Assembly (NCBI GenBank): GCA_018897435.1
Contig: JAHIKI010000082.1
Span: 1 to 32,101 of the forward strand
Direction: 5' to 3'
DNA length: 32,101 nucleotides
DNA from: Acidobacteriota bacterium
GTDB lineage: Bacteria > Acidobacteriota > Aminicenantia > UBA2199
Part shown: positions 22,028 to 29,237 of the stretch, piece by piece
Layout: each line of letters begins with the position of its first letter
Numbering within the stretch: the stretch's first letter is position 1
Notes under the pieces: generated by a model
The model's database searches: none
The model's input: only the letters and a program-made list of their open reading frames with translations
Told to the model about the DNA's origin: nothing
Position numbers and translations under genes: made by a program

Positions 22028-23431
22028 ATGAATGATAATTTAACGGAATATTGTGTCAATATTTTGGAAAAGAAGGTTAACATAAGACGTCTTTGGAAAG
22101 AAGGCTTTAGAAGAGATCCATTAAAATACTATTTTATCATAACTTATCCACCGATTACACTCGCCAAAAGAATATCAGAGCAAGAGGTTTATTCTAATTT
22201 TAGTGTCGATACCAAGAAAATCGCACTTTATTTCCATATACCTTTCTGCAGCCGAAAATGTGTCTTCTGTCCTTATTTTAGTATTGTACCTAACAAGGAC
22301 CAGCAGCTTGGCGAATATCTTGAATATTTAAAGAAAGAAATAAGAATTATTAAGAGATACATACCCAATAATTTGAAGGTCGAGGCCGTATACATTGGCG
22401 GTGGTACTCCAACTATTTTAAAACCACAATTATTGAATGACTTACTTGGTTATATTCATAAAGAATTCAGGTTGTCAGAGTCTGTTGAAATTACAGTTGA
22501 AGTACATCCAGAGATTGTGAGAACAGATGTAAAGACTTACTTACAGATATTAAAAGAAAATAAAGTAAATAGAATAAGCATTGGCATGCAGACCTTTGAT
22601 AATAATATCTTGTCCCTTACTCAAAGAGGACATACAGCTGAAGAATCAATAAAATTATTCAATGAAGTTAAAAAAACAGGGTTCCCATGCGTTGTAATTG
22701 ATATTTTGTATGGATTACCAGATCAAACTATTGATAGTTGGTTAGAAGACTTAAAAGTGGCCTATGACTTAGCACCAGATGTTGTAACAACATATTGTAT
22801 GGAAATTAGAGATTGGACAAAGAATTATCAATGGTATGTAAAAGAGCCTTATCGTTTTCCTAATGAGTATTTGTATCACTTATTTTATATAATGGGAGTG
22901 GAAAAAGCTAAACAAGAAGGATACATACAAAAGCCTGTAATGTACTATTCAAAAGTGAAAAATCACTTTAAGTATGCGACTGATATCTTTGCAGAATCAG
23001 AAGAGAATATAGTTATCGGTCTTGGTATTTCAGCATACTCTTGGGTTAATGGTTATCAATATTTTAATTATCATACTTTTGAAGATTATTACAAGACTAT
23101 TAGAGAAGGGAATTTGCCAATTTGGAAGGGTATTAAACTTTCTTTAGAAGACAGAATGGCGAGAATGGCTATGTTAAACTTAAGATTATCATCATGTATA
23201 AATAAAAAGAAATTTAGATTGGCATTTGGGCGAGATGTATGCGATGTATTTGATAAAACGATTACAAGGCTTAAAGGGTTAGGCTTATTACAAGAGACCA
23301 ATCACGAGATATCTCTGACATACTCAGGCACTTTATTTACAGAAGAAGTGTGTATTTTGTTTATACCACCAACTACTAAAAATAATTTAAAAGGGTTGAA
23401 AGGTAAGTATGACAGATTTTATAGATTATAA
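22028..23431 (+). CDS. HemN-like radical SAM protein
   Basis: A 467-residue radical SAM enzyme of the coproporphyrinogen oxidase-like (HemN/HemW/HutW) superfamily. The [4Fe-4S] cluster motif is CSRKCVFC (CxxxCxxC, about residues 76-83) inside YFHIPFCSRKCVFCPYFS. AdoMet-binding features follow: YIGGGTPT, ISIGMQTFD and DILYGLPDQTIDSWLEDL. Near the end is GLGISAYSWVNGYQYFNY, the HemN-family GxGA-like region. The C-terminus has a HemN_C-like winged segment. CPYFS replaces the HemN CGC ending, so it is probably not a genuine HemN. HemW chaperone, anaerobic haem-degrading or class C methyltransferase roles are all possible. It lies between the binding protein and the permease of a Liv-type importer, an odd place that hints at linked substrate chemistry. 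The ribosome-binding site is weak. Confidence 0.85.
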   Translation: MNDNLTEYCVNILEKKVNIRRLWKEGFRRDPLKYYFIITYPPITLAKRISEQEVYSNFSVDTKKIALYFHIPFCSRKCVFCPYFSIVPNKDQQLGEYLEYLKKEIRIIKRYIPNNLKVEAVYIGGGTPTILKPQLLNDLLGYIHKEFRLSESVEITVEVHPEIVRTDVKTYLQILKENKVNRISIGMQTFDNNILSLTQRGHTAEESIKLFNEVKKTGFPCVVIDILYGLPDQTIDSWLEDLKVAYDLAPDVVTTYCMEIRDWTKNYQWYVKEPYRFPNEYLYHLFYIMGVEKAKQEGYIQKPVMYYSKVKNHFKYATDIFAESEENIVIGLGISAYSWVNGYQYFNYHTFEDYYKTIREGNLPIWKGIKLSLEDRMARMAMLNLRLSSCINKKKFRLAFGRDVCDVFDKTITRLKGLGLLQETNHEISLTYSGTLFTEEVCILFIPPTTKNNLKGLKGKYDRFYRL

Positions 23432-23999
23432 AAATATTACAAATCAAGCACAATTCATTATTCAAATTTCTATCACCCTTTTAACCGTCTTTCTAACAAT
23501 ATTCTATGTACTTTTATTAACACTATCGAATAGTGCCGAAGATGCAAAGACTAAAATTCTAATCAGAAAATATGAACTTGATGAAAATCAGAAGAAATTT
23601 TATGATGATGTTGGTAAATTCGTGTTGATTTCCGCTGAATATTTTCAAGTAATGTCTTTATTTTTAATTTTACAAGTCTTGAAAGTTATTGCAAATTATT
23701 TTGTTGAGGGGACATATTCAATATATCCAAGTTTTTTCTATCTTTCTTATTTAGCTTGGTACTTCTCAAAGATTGTAAAAGAAAAAATTCTTCCTATAGG
23801 CAGTTTCTGTATATTGTTCGGTTGGTTTTATTTACTGCCATCGATTATATGGATTATAATTTTTCCATGCCCTTTTAGTTTAGATATACTTTTATCCTTT
23901 GCATTACTGGTATTTGGATTAAGCATTTGGTTTTGTATTTATCCGGGACGGTACCTTCCATTCACAAATTTAAAGAAGTTACAGAATACAATAAATTAA
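23409..23999 (+). CDS. Small integral membrane protein of unknown function
   Basis: Unrecognised, 196 residues, with about four or five hydrophobic spans: FIIQISITLLTVFLTIFYVLLL, a span near FQVMSLFLILQVLKVI, the SFFYLSYLAWYFS region, GSFCILFGWFYLLPSIIWIIIF and LDILLSFALLVFGLSIWFCI. A charged loop after the first span (NSAEDAKTKILIRKYELDENQKK) is probably cytoplasmic. The start overlaps the radical SAM gene by 23 bp, with AAAGG as ribosome-binding site, and the stop touches the LivH-like start (TAAATG), so the three are surely one transcription and translation unit. It could be an accessory subunit of the importer or a membrane partner of the radical SAM enzyme. Confidence 0.6.
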   Translation: MTDFIDYKNITNQAQFIIQISITLLTVFLTIFYVLLLTLSNSAEDAKTKILIRKYELDENQKKFYDDVGKFVLISAEYFQVMSLFLILQVLKVIANYFVEGTYSIYPSFFYLSYLAWYFSKIVKEKILPIGSFCILFGWFYLLPSIIWIIIFPCPFSLDILLSFALLVFGLSIWFCIYPGRYLPFTNLKKLQNTIN

Positions 24000-24980
24000 A
24001 TGTCACATAAGTTTGAGAATAGCATTTTTTTAATCCTATTGATATATAATGTCTTATGGGTATTTAGTTGCATTTCCCCTTTCCAAATAACTATCAATGG
24101 CATTATAGCAGGGAGTATATATGCCTTAATTGCAATTGGATTTACAGTCATTTATAGAACTGTAGGATTTTTTCACTTCGCCCATGGCATAGTTTATACC
24201 GCTGGGGCGTATCTGGCATATGCAGTTATTAGTGGTTGGTTGTTGGTTGTTGGTAGTCAGTTTTTAGTAGGTATGTGGGTTGTGGTGATTATGGTTGGGA
24301 TAGCCGGGGCGGGAGTTTTAGGGGTGCTGATTGACAGGGCAGTTTATTATCCACTGAGGAAGCAGAAAGCATCAAATCTAATCTTTCTCCTTGCATCATT
24401 CGGTGTCTTTATTTTCCTTCAGAACCTGATTCAAATGATCTATGGAGCACAGATCCTTACAATAAGAACCGGCCCTGTCAAAGAAGGACATCATTTTCTT
24501 GGTGCGGTGATTACTGATATCCAGATTACAATTTTAGTGGTCTCAATCATTCTTATGATATTACTCTGGCTTTTTATACAGAAGACAAAACTCGGTAAGG
24601 CAATGCGTGCTGTTGCCGATGACCCGGTTGCAGCCAATGTCGTTGGCATAAATCCTGAAAGGATAATTCTGACTTCATTTGCCATAGGCTCTGCATTAGC
24701 CGGTGCTGCCGGGATACTTATTTCTTTTGAAACTAATATTGAACCCACTATGGGATTCAGCCCTCTCTTGAAGGGAATTATTGCTTGTATTATCGGTGGC
24801 ATCGGCAGCATTCCGGGGGCAGTGCTCGGTGGATTCTTTCTGGGATTAGCTGAGAATTTTGGTATCTGGAAGATATCAGCCGGATGGAAGGATTGTATTG
24901 CTTTTGTAATTCTCATAATTTTTCTTTTGCTAAGACCATCGGGTTTCCTGGGTACTAAGACAGAAAAGGAGCTTTTATAG
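24000..24980 (+). CDS. Branched-chain amino-acid-type ABC transporter permease LivH-like
   Basis: An inner-membrane permease of 326 residues forming the channel with the LivM-like protein. It has the family start ITINGIIAGSIYALIAIGFTVIYR, FFHFAHGIVYTAGAYLAY, ALIDRAVYYPLR-like sequence (VLIDRAVYYPLRKQKASNL), the ATPase-contact loop TKLGKAMRAVADDPVAANVVGINPERI, and the terminal GGIGSIPGAVLGGFFLGLAENF. A roughly 28-residue extra hydrophobic N-terminus precedes the normal family start; the true start could be later, but no better codon is seen. The loop ISGWLLVVGSQFLVG is encoded by GGTTGGTTGTTGGTTGTTGG-type DNA that resembles the dispersed repeats of this region. It should pair with LivM at 25486, from which an inserted gene separates it. 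Confidence 0.9.
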   Translation: MSHKFENSIFLILLIYNVLWVFSCISPFQITINGIIAGSIYALIAIGFTVIYRTVGFFHFAHGIVYTAGAYLAYAVISGWLLVVGSQFLVGMWVVVIMVGIAGAGVLGVLIDRAVYYPLRKQKASNLIFLLASFGVFIFLQNLIQMIYGAQILTIRTGPVKEGHHFLGAVITDIQITILVVSIILMILLWLFIQKTKLGKAMRAVADDPVAANVVGINPERIILTSFAIGSALAGAAGILISFETNIEPTMGFSPLLKGIIACIIGGIGSIPGAVLGGFFLGLAENFGIWKISAGWKDCIAFVILIIFLLLRPSGFLGTKTEKELL

Positions 24981-25482
24981 TGGCCAGTGATCAGTCTTCA
25001 GTTGCCAGAAGAAGCGAAAACCGACAAAATAGAGAACGGAGAACTAAAAATGTATGGATTTGAGAAGTTAATAGTTTGGCAAAAATCTATGACATTTTGT
25101 GAGTTTGTATATAAAGTCACCGAAAATTTTCCAAAAAGGGAAATATTTGGACTAACTTCACAATTAAGACGGGCTTCTTACTCAATTCCCCTAAATATTG
25201 CAGAAGGAAGTGCTTCAAAATCTAAAAAAGAGTTTAAATATTTTCTGACAATTGCTCTTCGTTCCCAATATGAATGCATTACTCTTTTGAAACTTTCTTT
25301 TAGACTGAATTTTCTAAATGATAACGATTACTCAGAATTATTTGAAAAATGTGATGAAGTAGGCAGGTTGTTAAATGGTCTTATAAAATCGCAATATAGT
25401 CGTCGGCAGTCGGTTGTCGGTAATCAGGATACTAAAGACAGAGAACCGAGAACTGAAGACAGACAACTGAAAACTGAGAACT
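24979..25482 (+). mobile_element. IVS-type element: S23 gene between degenerate inverted repeats
   Basis: The S23-like gene is flanked on the left by AGTGGCCAGTGATCAGTCTT... (24979-25008) and on the right by a longer run of GAGAACTGAAGACAGACAAC-type units (about 25395-25482). The right run in reverse complement (CAGTTTTCAGTTGTCTGTCT) resembles the left one. Such degenerate terminal inverted repeats around an S23 gene recall the intervening sequences of 23S rRNA genes, but here the unit sits between two permease genes. The boundaries are approximate. Confidence 0.5.
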
Positions 25483-25484
25483 AA
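25050..25484 (+). CDS. Four-helix-bundle protein, S23 / 23S rRNA intervening-sequence family
   Basis: A cytoplasmic four-helix bundle of 144 residues, of which about 117 form the S23/bAvd-like core: FEKLIVWQKSMTFCEFVYKVT, FPKREIFGLTSQLRRASYSI, NIAEGSASKSKKEFKYFL and ALRSQYECITLLKLSFRL. The family is known from insertions in 23S rRNA genes and as relatives of the Avd accessory protein of diversity-generating retroelements; its biochemical role is unsettled. The ATG at 25050 follows CGGAGAACTAAAA; the frame extends upstream but only through repeat DNA. The final 27 residues (RRQSVVGNQDTKDREPRTED...) are translated from the right-hand repeat and are unlike the family. It splits the livH-livM gene pair and ends one base before livM. 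Confidence 0.85.
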   Translation: MYGFEKLIVWQKSMTFCEFVYKVTENFPKREIFGLTSQLRRASYSIPLNIAEGSASKSKKEFKYFLTIALRSQYECITLLKLSFRLNFLNDNDYSELFEKCDEVGRLLNGLIKSQYSRRQSVVGNQDTKDREPRTEDRQLKTEN

Positions 25485-25485
25485 A

Positions 25486-26355
25486 ATGGAGTATCTTTTA
25501 CATATACTTGTTATTGCCGGGATATACATAATCCTTGCCTTGAGCCTTAATCTCATTGTGGGCTATACTGGGCTACCTGCGCTGGGTCATGCAGCCTTTT
25601 CTTGTATTGGAGCATATACTTCAAGCCTACTCGCATTAAATATGGGTTTATCTCCCTGGATAGGATTGTTGATTGGAGCCTGTGTAGCGGCACTCTCAGG
25701 CATTGTAATAGGCTATCCGGCAGTGCGGTTAAAAGGGGACTATCTTGCTCTGGCAACATTCGGTTTGGGGGTTATTGTGTATTCCATTGCCAAGAACTGG
25801 GTATCTCTTACAAGAGGACCAATGGGACTGCCTGGAATACCAGGGTTTTCAATTGCCGGTTTTCAATTGTCAGAAATATGGTCTTATCTATTACTGATTT
25901 TGGTTTTTGTGGTAATTACTATTTTTATTATTAACAGGATAGTAAATTCTCCGTTTGGCAGAATATTAAGGTCCATCCGGGAAGATGAAATTGCCTCACA
26001 GGCATTAGGGAAGAATACAATTAAATACAAACTATTAGTTTTCATTATCGGGGCATTCTTTGCCGGTATTGCTGGAAGTCTTTATGCCCATTACATAACC
26101 TTTATTGATCCATCAAGTTTTACCGTAATGGAATCCATTACCATCCTTCTTATGGTTATCTTTGGCGGAATGGGAAATATATCAGGCTCTATGGTGGGAG
26201 CGGTAATTCTGGTCGTTTTCCCTGAACTTCTGAGGTTTTTGGGAATGCCTTCTTCAATCGCGGCGCCAATGAGACAGATGATATATGGATTGCTGCTTGT
26301 AGTCCTTATGCTCAGAAGACCTCAGGGCATAATGGGAGCGTATCGGTTCAAATGA
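25486..26355 (+). CDS. Branched-chain amino-acid-type ABC transporter permease LivM-like
   Basis: The second permease subunit, 289 residues, about eight to ten spans. Family marks are [62 protein letters not shown], the ATPase-contact segment [29 protein letters not shown] and [18 protein letters not shown], ending LRRPQGIMG. The ATG follows the right repeat of the S23 element (GAGAACTAAAATG), so its ribosome-binding site may now be supplied by that repeat. The stop overlaps the next start in ATGA. A G to A change in the usual G-x-S-L stretch does not look harmful. Confidence 0.92.
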   Translation: MEYLLHILVIAGIYIILALSLNLIVGYTGLPALGHAAFSCIGAYTSSLLALNMGLSPWIGLLIGACVAALSGIVIGYPAVRLKGDYLALATFGLGVIVYSIAKNWVSLTRGPMGLPGIPGFSIAGFQLSEIWSYLLLILVFVVITIFIINRIVNSPFGRILRSIREDEIASQALGKNTIKYKLLVFIIGAFFAGIAGSLYAHYITFIDPSSFTVMESITILLMVIFGGMGNISGSMVGAVILVVFPELLRFLGMPSSIAAPMRQMIYGLLLVVLMLRRPQGIMGAYRFK

Positions 26356-27134
26356 GTGGCAGTATGTTATTAGAAGTTAAAAATCTTTCTAAGGAATTTG
26401 ACGGACTTGTTGCAGTAGATAACCTGAACTTCTCTATCGAACCAGCCACTATAAACGCCTTGGTAGGTCCTAATGGTGCGGGGAAAACGACAGTGCTTAA
26501 TATAATCTCTGGCTTCTGCAATGCTCAATCTGGAGACATACATTTTAGGAATAAAAGGATTATTAATCTGCCACCTTTCAAGATAGCCAGATTAGGCATC
26601 TCACGGACGTTTCAGAATATCCGGCTTTTCCCGCAGATTACGGTTATGGAGAATATATTGCTCGCAACCAAATATGATAAAGGTGAAGGTCTTATATCCG
26701 CACTTCTTCAAGCAAAGGTTATGAAAGACGAGGAGCAGAGAAATAGAGAGAAGACTCTGGAATACCTTGAATTGGTAGGTCTTACGGATAAAAAGGACGA
26801 ACTTGCACAGAATCTATCCCATGGACAAAGACGATTACTTGAATTAGCCCGAGCCCTGGCAACGGGAGCCGAACTCTTTTTATTGGATGAACCAACGGCA
26901 GGTGTTTTTCCTAATATGAGGGTCAAGATACTGGATGTGCTTAATAAATTAAAAGCGAAAGGTAAAACAGTCCTATTCATTGAACACGATATGAAGGTAG
27001 TAACTGGAATCTCTGATAATGTCATTGTATTGAACTATGGTCAAAAGATTGCTGAAGGTCCTCCGGAAGATGTTACCAGAGATGATAAGGTTATAGAAGC
27101 CTATCTTGGCAGGAGGCGTGAAAGTGCTTCTTGA
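26352..27134 (+). CDS. ABC transporter ATP-binding protein LivG-like
   Basis: A peripheral ATPase of 260 residues powering the Liv-type importer. Walker A is GPNGAGKTT, the signature is [15 protein letters not shown], Walker B is [10 protein letters not shown] and the H-loop histidine is in VLFIEHDM. The [24 protein letters not shown]-loop region, and the ending with EAYLG, separate LivG from LivF. It overlaps livM by four bases and livF by 11. The tail RRRESAS is slightly longer than usual. The GRRRES sequence overlaps the AGGAGG ribosome-binding site of livF. Confidence 0.93.
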   Translation: MSGSMLLEVKNLSKEFDGLVAVDNLNFSIEPATINALVGPNGAGKTTVLNIISGFCNAQSGDIHFRNKRIINLPPFKIARLGISRTFQNIRLFPQITVMENILLATKYDKGEGLISALLQAKVMKDEEQRNREKTLEYLELVGLTDKKDELAQNLSHGQRRLLELARALATGAELFLLDEPTAGVFPNMRVKILDVLNKLKAKGKTVLFIEHDMKVVTGISDNVIVLNYGQKIAEGPPEDVTRDDKVIEAYLGRRRESAS

Positions 27135-27840
27135 GGTAAGGAACTTAACGGCATATTACGACACTGTCCTTGCTCTGGATGATATCTCTCTCAATATAAA
27201 TGAGGGAGAAATTGTGGCAATGATAGGTCCAAACGGTGCTGGCAAGTCTACCGCTCTAAAGGCAATTTGTGGCTTGGTAAAACCTAAATCAGGAGAGGTC
27301 TTATTTAGAGGAGAAAATATAAACGGCAAACAGCCATATCAACTAGTTGAGAAAGGACTTTGTCTGGTGCCAGAAGGTAGACGGGTCTTTACTTCAATGA
27401 CCGTTTTAGAGAATCTGGAAATGGGTGGGTATACAGTTTCCAGTGGTCAGTCGTCAGTTGTCAGAGAGAGGATAGAAAAAGTATTTGAATTATTCCCTGT
27501 TTTGAAAGAGAGAAGAAAACAGAGATCCGGGACATTATCCAGTGGTGAACAGCAGATGCTTGCTATTGGCAGAGCCCTGATGCTAAAACCAAAACTACTT
27601 CTATTGGATGAACCATCTCTGGGGCTTTCTCCGAATTATATGGACACTGTATTTGAAAAGATAAAGGAGATTAACATAGATGGAACGACTATTCTGCTTG
27701 TGGAACAGAATGCCAGAATGGCTTTAGAGTACGCAAATAGAGGGTATGTGTTTGAAATAGGCAAGATTGCCTTTGAAGATAAAGCAAAAAATCTCCTTAA
27801 AAATGACCTGGTCAGAAAGTCATTTTTAGGAGAGCGTTAG
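27124..27840 (+). CDS. ABC transporter ATP-binding protein LivF-like
   Basis: The partner ATPase, 238 residues from the GTG at 27124, which has AGGAGG 7 nt upstream; GTG 27118 and TTG 27106 are in the same frame but badly placed. Walker [31 protein letters not shown] (typical of LivF), signature [15 protein letters not shown] (serine where glycine is usual), Walker [11 protein letters not shown] and the H-loop-position segment ILLVEQNA. Between EMGGY and IEKVF the protein has [13 protein letters not shown]. The DNA there, CAGTGGTCAGTCGTCAGTTG, is the same kind of repeat that flanks the S23 gene. It is the last complete gene of the operon; only a stub follows. Confidence 0.92.
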   Translation: MLLEVRNLTAYYDTVLALDDISLNINEGEIVAMIGPNGAGKSTALKAICGLVKPKSGEVLFRGENINGKQPYQLVEKGLCLVPEGRRVFTSMTVLENLEMGGYTVSSGQSSVVRERIEKVFELFPVLKERRKQRSGTLSSGEQQMLAIGRALMLKPKLLLLDEPSLGLSPNYMDTVFEKIKEINIDGTTILLVEQNARMALEYANRGYVFEIGKIAFEDKAKNLLKNDLVRKSFLGER

Positions 27841-27841
27841 C

Positions 27842-27913
27842 ATGTTTGATATAGAGGAGTCAGTTAGAAAAAGAAATTCGGCAGCAACTTCGCAAACACC
27901 GGAAACGTTATAA
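27842..27913 (+). pseudogene. Stub of the next gene in the Liv operon
   Basis: One base after the livF stop, an ATG opens a 23-codon frame (MFDIEESVRKRNSAAT...) ending at the TAA at 27911-27913. The placement suggests the start of a further operon gene. The composition changes within it from AT-rich to GC-rich around the TCGGCAGCAACTTCGC stretch, and it stops where host-like sequence begins. It is read as a truncated gene; the original product is unknown. Confidence 0.4.
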
Positions 27914-28018
27914 ACCGAATTCGCCGCTTTCGATCCACTCGCTTTTGATCAAGGACCAAAATTCGTCGGCTAAGCTTTCCAAAACATATGCATAGGGCAG
28001 CCAGCCATAACCTTGGTC
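27908..28018 (-). pseudogene. C-terminal remnant of a host gene
   Basis: On the minus strand, 36 codons and a stop read as GC-rich, protein-like sequence: GYGWLPYAYVLESLADEFW, SLIKSEWIESGEFGL-stop. There is no start codon, and upstream it runs into a GTTCGATGTT repeat unit, so only the gene's tail survives. Its TTATAA end is self-complementary and holds the stop of this fragment and of the opposite 23-codon stub. I do not recognise the family. It marks the right junction of the island. Confidence 0.45.
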
Positions 28019-28204
28019 GATGTTCGATGTTGAAAATAGGAAAATTAAGCATAAAGTGTAAAGAAAAATGAAAAAAGTAAGAAGCAATTACCGCATATGG
28101 AGAATAGATAGTTCGCTAAACACCTTTCTTACTTTATTTTTTTTACTTTGAACTCAGTCTGGCTCTTACCTCGTCACGTGTCACGCGTTACGCGTCACGA
28201 ATTT
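28018..28204. repeat. Repeat-rich gap at the right island junction
   Basis: A short GTCGATGTTCGATGTTGAAA unit (28016-28035) is followed by an A-rich arm with GAAAAAAGTAAGAAG (28053-28084). An inverted arm, CTTTCTTACTTTATTTTTTT (from 28124), can pair with it as a terminator-like hairpin. Then comes the TCACGTGTCACGCGTTACGC unit (28172-28199), an inverted relative of 10139-10165. No gene is seen. Confidence 0.6.
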
Positions 28205-28218
28205 GACTGTTGATTTTA

Positions 28219-28989
28219 TTATTTCCTGACCTTGCCCTTGACGTTGCGGATCTGCACATCGCCGCTGCCGGCTTCCTTAATGGTCACGTCTTTTTCCACG
28301 CCGTCGATGTTGATATCGCCCGAGCCGTCATCGATCTCCACCGATCCCTGGACATGAAAAATCGTGATCTCCCCTGACCCGTCTTCAACGGCAACGTCGC
28401 CGCCGGCGTCCTTCAGCTCGATATCACCCGAACCGTCATCGATGATCACCTTGCCTTTGATGTTGGTCAGGAGCATGTCGCCGGAACCGTCGTCGATCTC
28501 CACCGCGCCGCCGATCCCCTCCAGAAGGATGTCGCCTGAACCATCTTTGAATTGCAGATCGCCGTCTATAAAACGGATCTCGCTATCACCGGATCCGTCT
28601 TCAACTGCCAGCGCCAGGCGGCGCGGCAGGCGGACTTCAATGTCGATGCGCGCATCATGACTCCCGAATAGAGTCGCCAGTGAAAATCCCGATTCGATCT
28701 CGGCTGTAAGCGTGGCTTTACTGCCGATTTTATCAAGTTTCAGTGTAACGTATTTTTTCTTGAATGCCGGCAGTTCACTTGCGGCGATACCCTTGACATA
28801 AAGAATGGCATCGACCTCGATCTGCTCCAGTTTATCTTCTCCCTTGACTTTCAAATACCCGGCGCCGCAATCGATGTGCATTGACTTGCAGCCGCTGGCA
28901 TCCAGGGTGAGGGTCTCCCGGCTCTGCGCCGCCTGAACGGATGCCAAAACCACCACCAATAAAATGATCATTAAAGCGAATTTTTTCAT
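28219..28989 (-). CDS. Exported DUF4097-like beta-helix protein with DGSGD repeats
   Basis: A 256-residue exported protein with signal peptide MKKFALMIILLVVVLASVQAA. After a conserved-looking domain (about 25-130, with MHIDCGAGYLKVKGEDKL and a second strand-rich part) come seven tandem repeats of 18-20 residues containing DGSGD or a variant: VEDGSGDSEIRF, KDGSGDILLEG, DDGSGDMLLTN, DDGSGDIELKD, EDGSGEITIF, DDGSGDINIDG and EAGSGDVQIRN. This pattern predicts a right-handed beta-helix of the DUF4097 (putative adhesin) type. The acidic turns could bind Ca2+, which is inference. AGGAGG lies 5 nt before this ATG; the frame extends 69 codons upstream without a signal peptide at its start, so I reject the longer form. 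Confidence 0.8.
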   Translation of the reverse strand: MKKFALMIILLVVVLASVQAAQSRETLTLDASGCKSMHIDCGAGYLKVKGEDKLEQIEVDAILYVKGIAASELPAFKKKYVTLKLDKIGSKATLTAEIESGFSLATLFGSHDARIDIEVRLPRRLALAVEDGSGDSEIRFIDGDLQFKDGSGDILLEGIGGAVEIDDGSGDMLLTNIKGKVIIDDGSGDIELKDAGGDVAVEDGSGEITIFHVQGSVEIDDGSGDINIDGVEKDVTIKEAGSGDVQIRNVKGKVRK

Positions 28990-29181
28990 AATTCCTCCTG
29001 AAATATATATAACGCAGTTGAGGCAGAAAAGTTCCGCTTGGCCTTCAGGCGAGGAATGCTCAGTTGTCCGGATCGATCCCTGATGAGCGGTCGGTTGCCA
29101 GCAGGGACCAGGCCAGGGCTCCGCAATAACCGTTCTTTTTGCAGGCGGACACGATCGCTGGCCTGGAGCCTGGTCGTGATT
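28990..29181. other. Intergenic region between divergent exported-protein genes
   Basis: The region between the DUF4097-like gene (minus) and the M16 peptidase (plus) contains an imperfect GACCAGGCCAGG / CCTGGAGCCTGGTC inverted pair (29106-29175) that might fold. TTATATATAT (29000-29010) could be a -10 region for the minus-strand gene. No gene is evident. Confidence 0.35.
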
Positions 29182-29211
29182 TTGAATAATATAGACCATT
29201 CATGATAGAAT
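29182..29211 (+). promoter_or_regulatory. Sigma70-like promoter for the M16 peptidase
   Basis: TTGAAT (29182-29187) and TAGAAT (29206-29211) are spaced by 18 nt, leaving a leader of about 20 nt. AAGGAGGG (29223-29230) then precedes the ATG at 29238. Confidence 0.45.
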
Positions 29212-29237
29212 GCCGTTATGAGTAAGGAGGGTTTATC

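Noticed and set aside
28990..29199. 69-codon upstream extension of the DUF4097-like protein
   Set aside because: It precedes a strong AGGAGG-ATG start and a clear signal peptide, and its translation is Pro/Arg-rich without similarity to anything.
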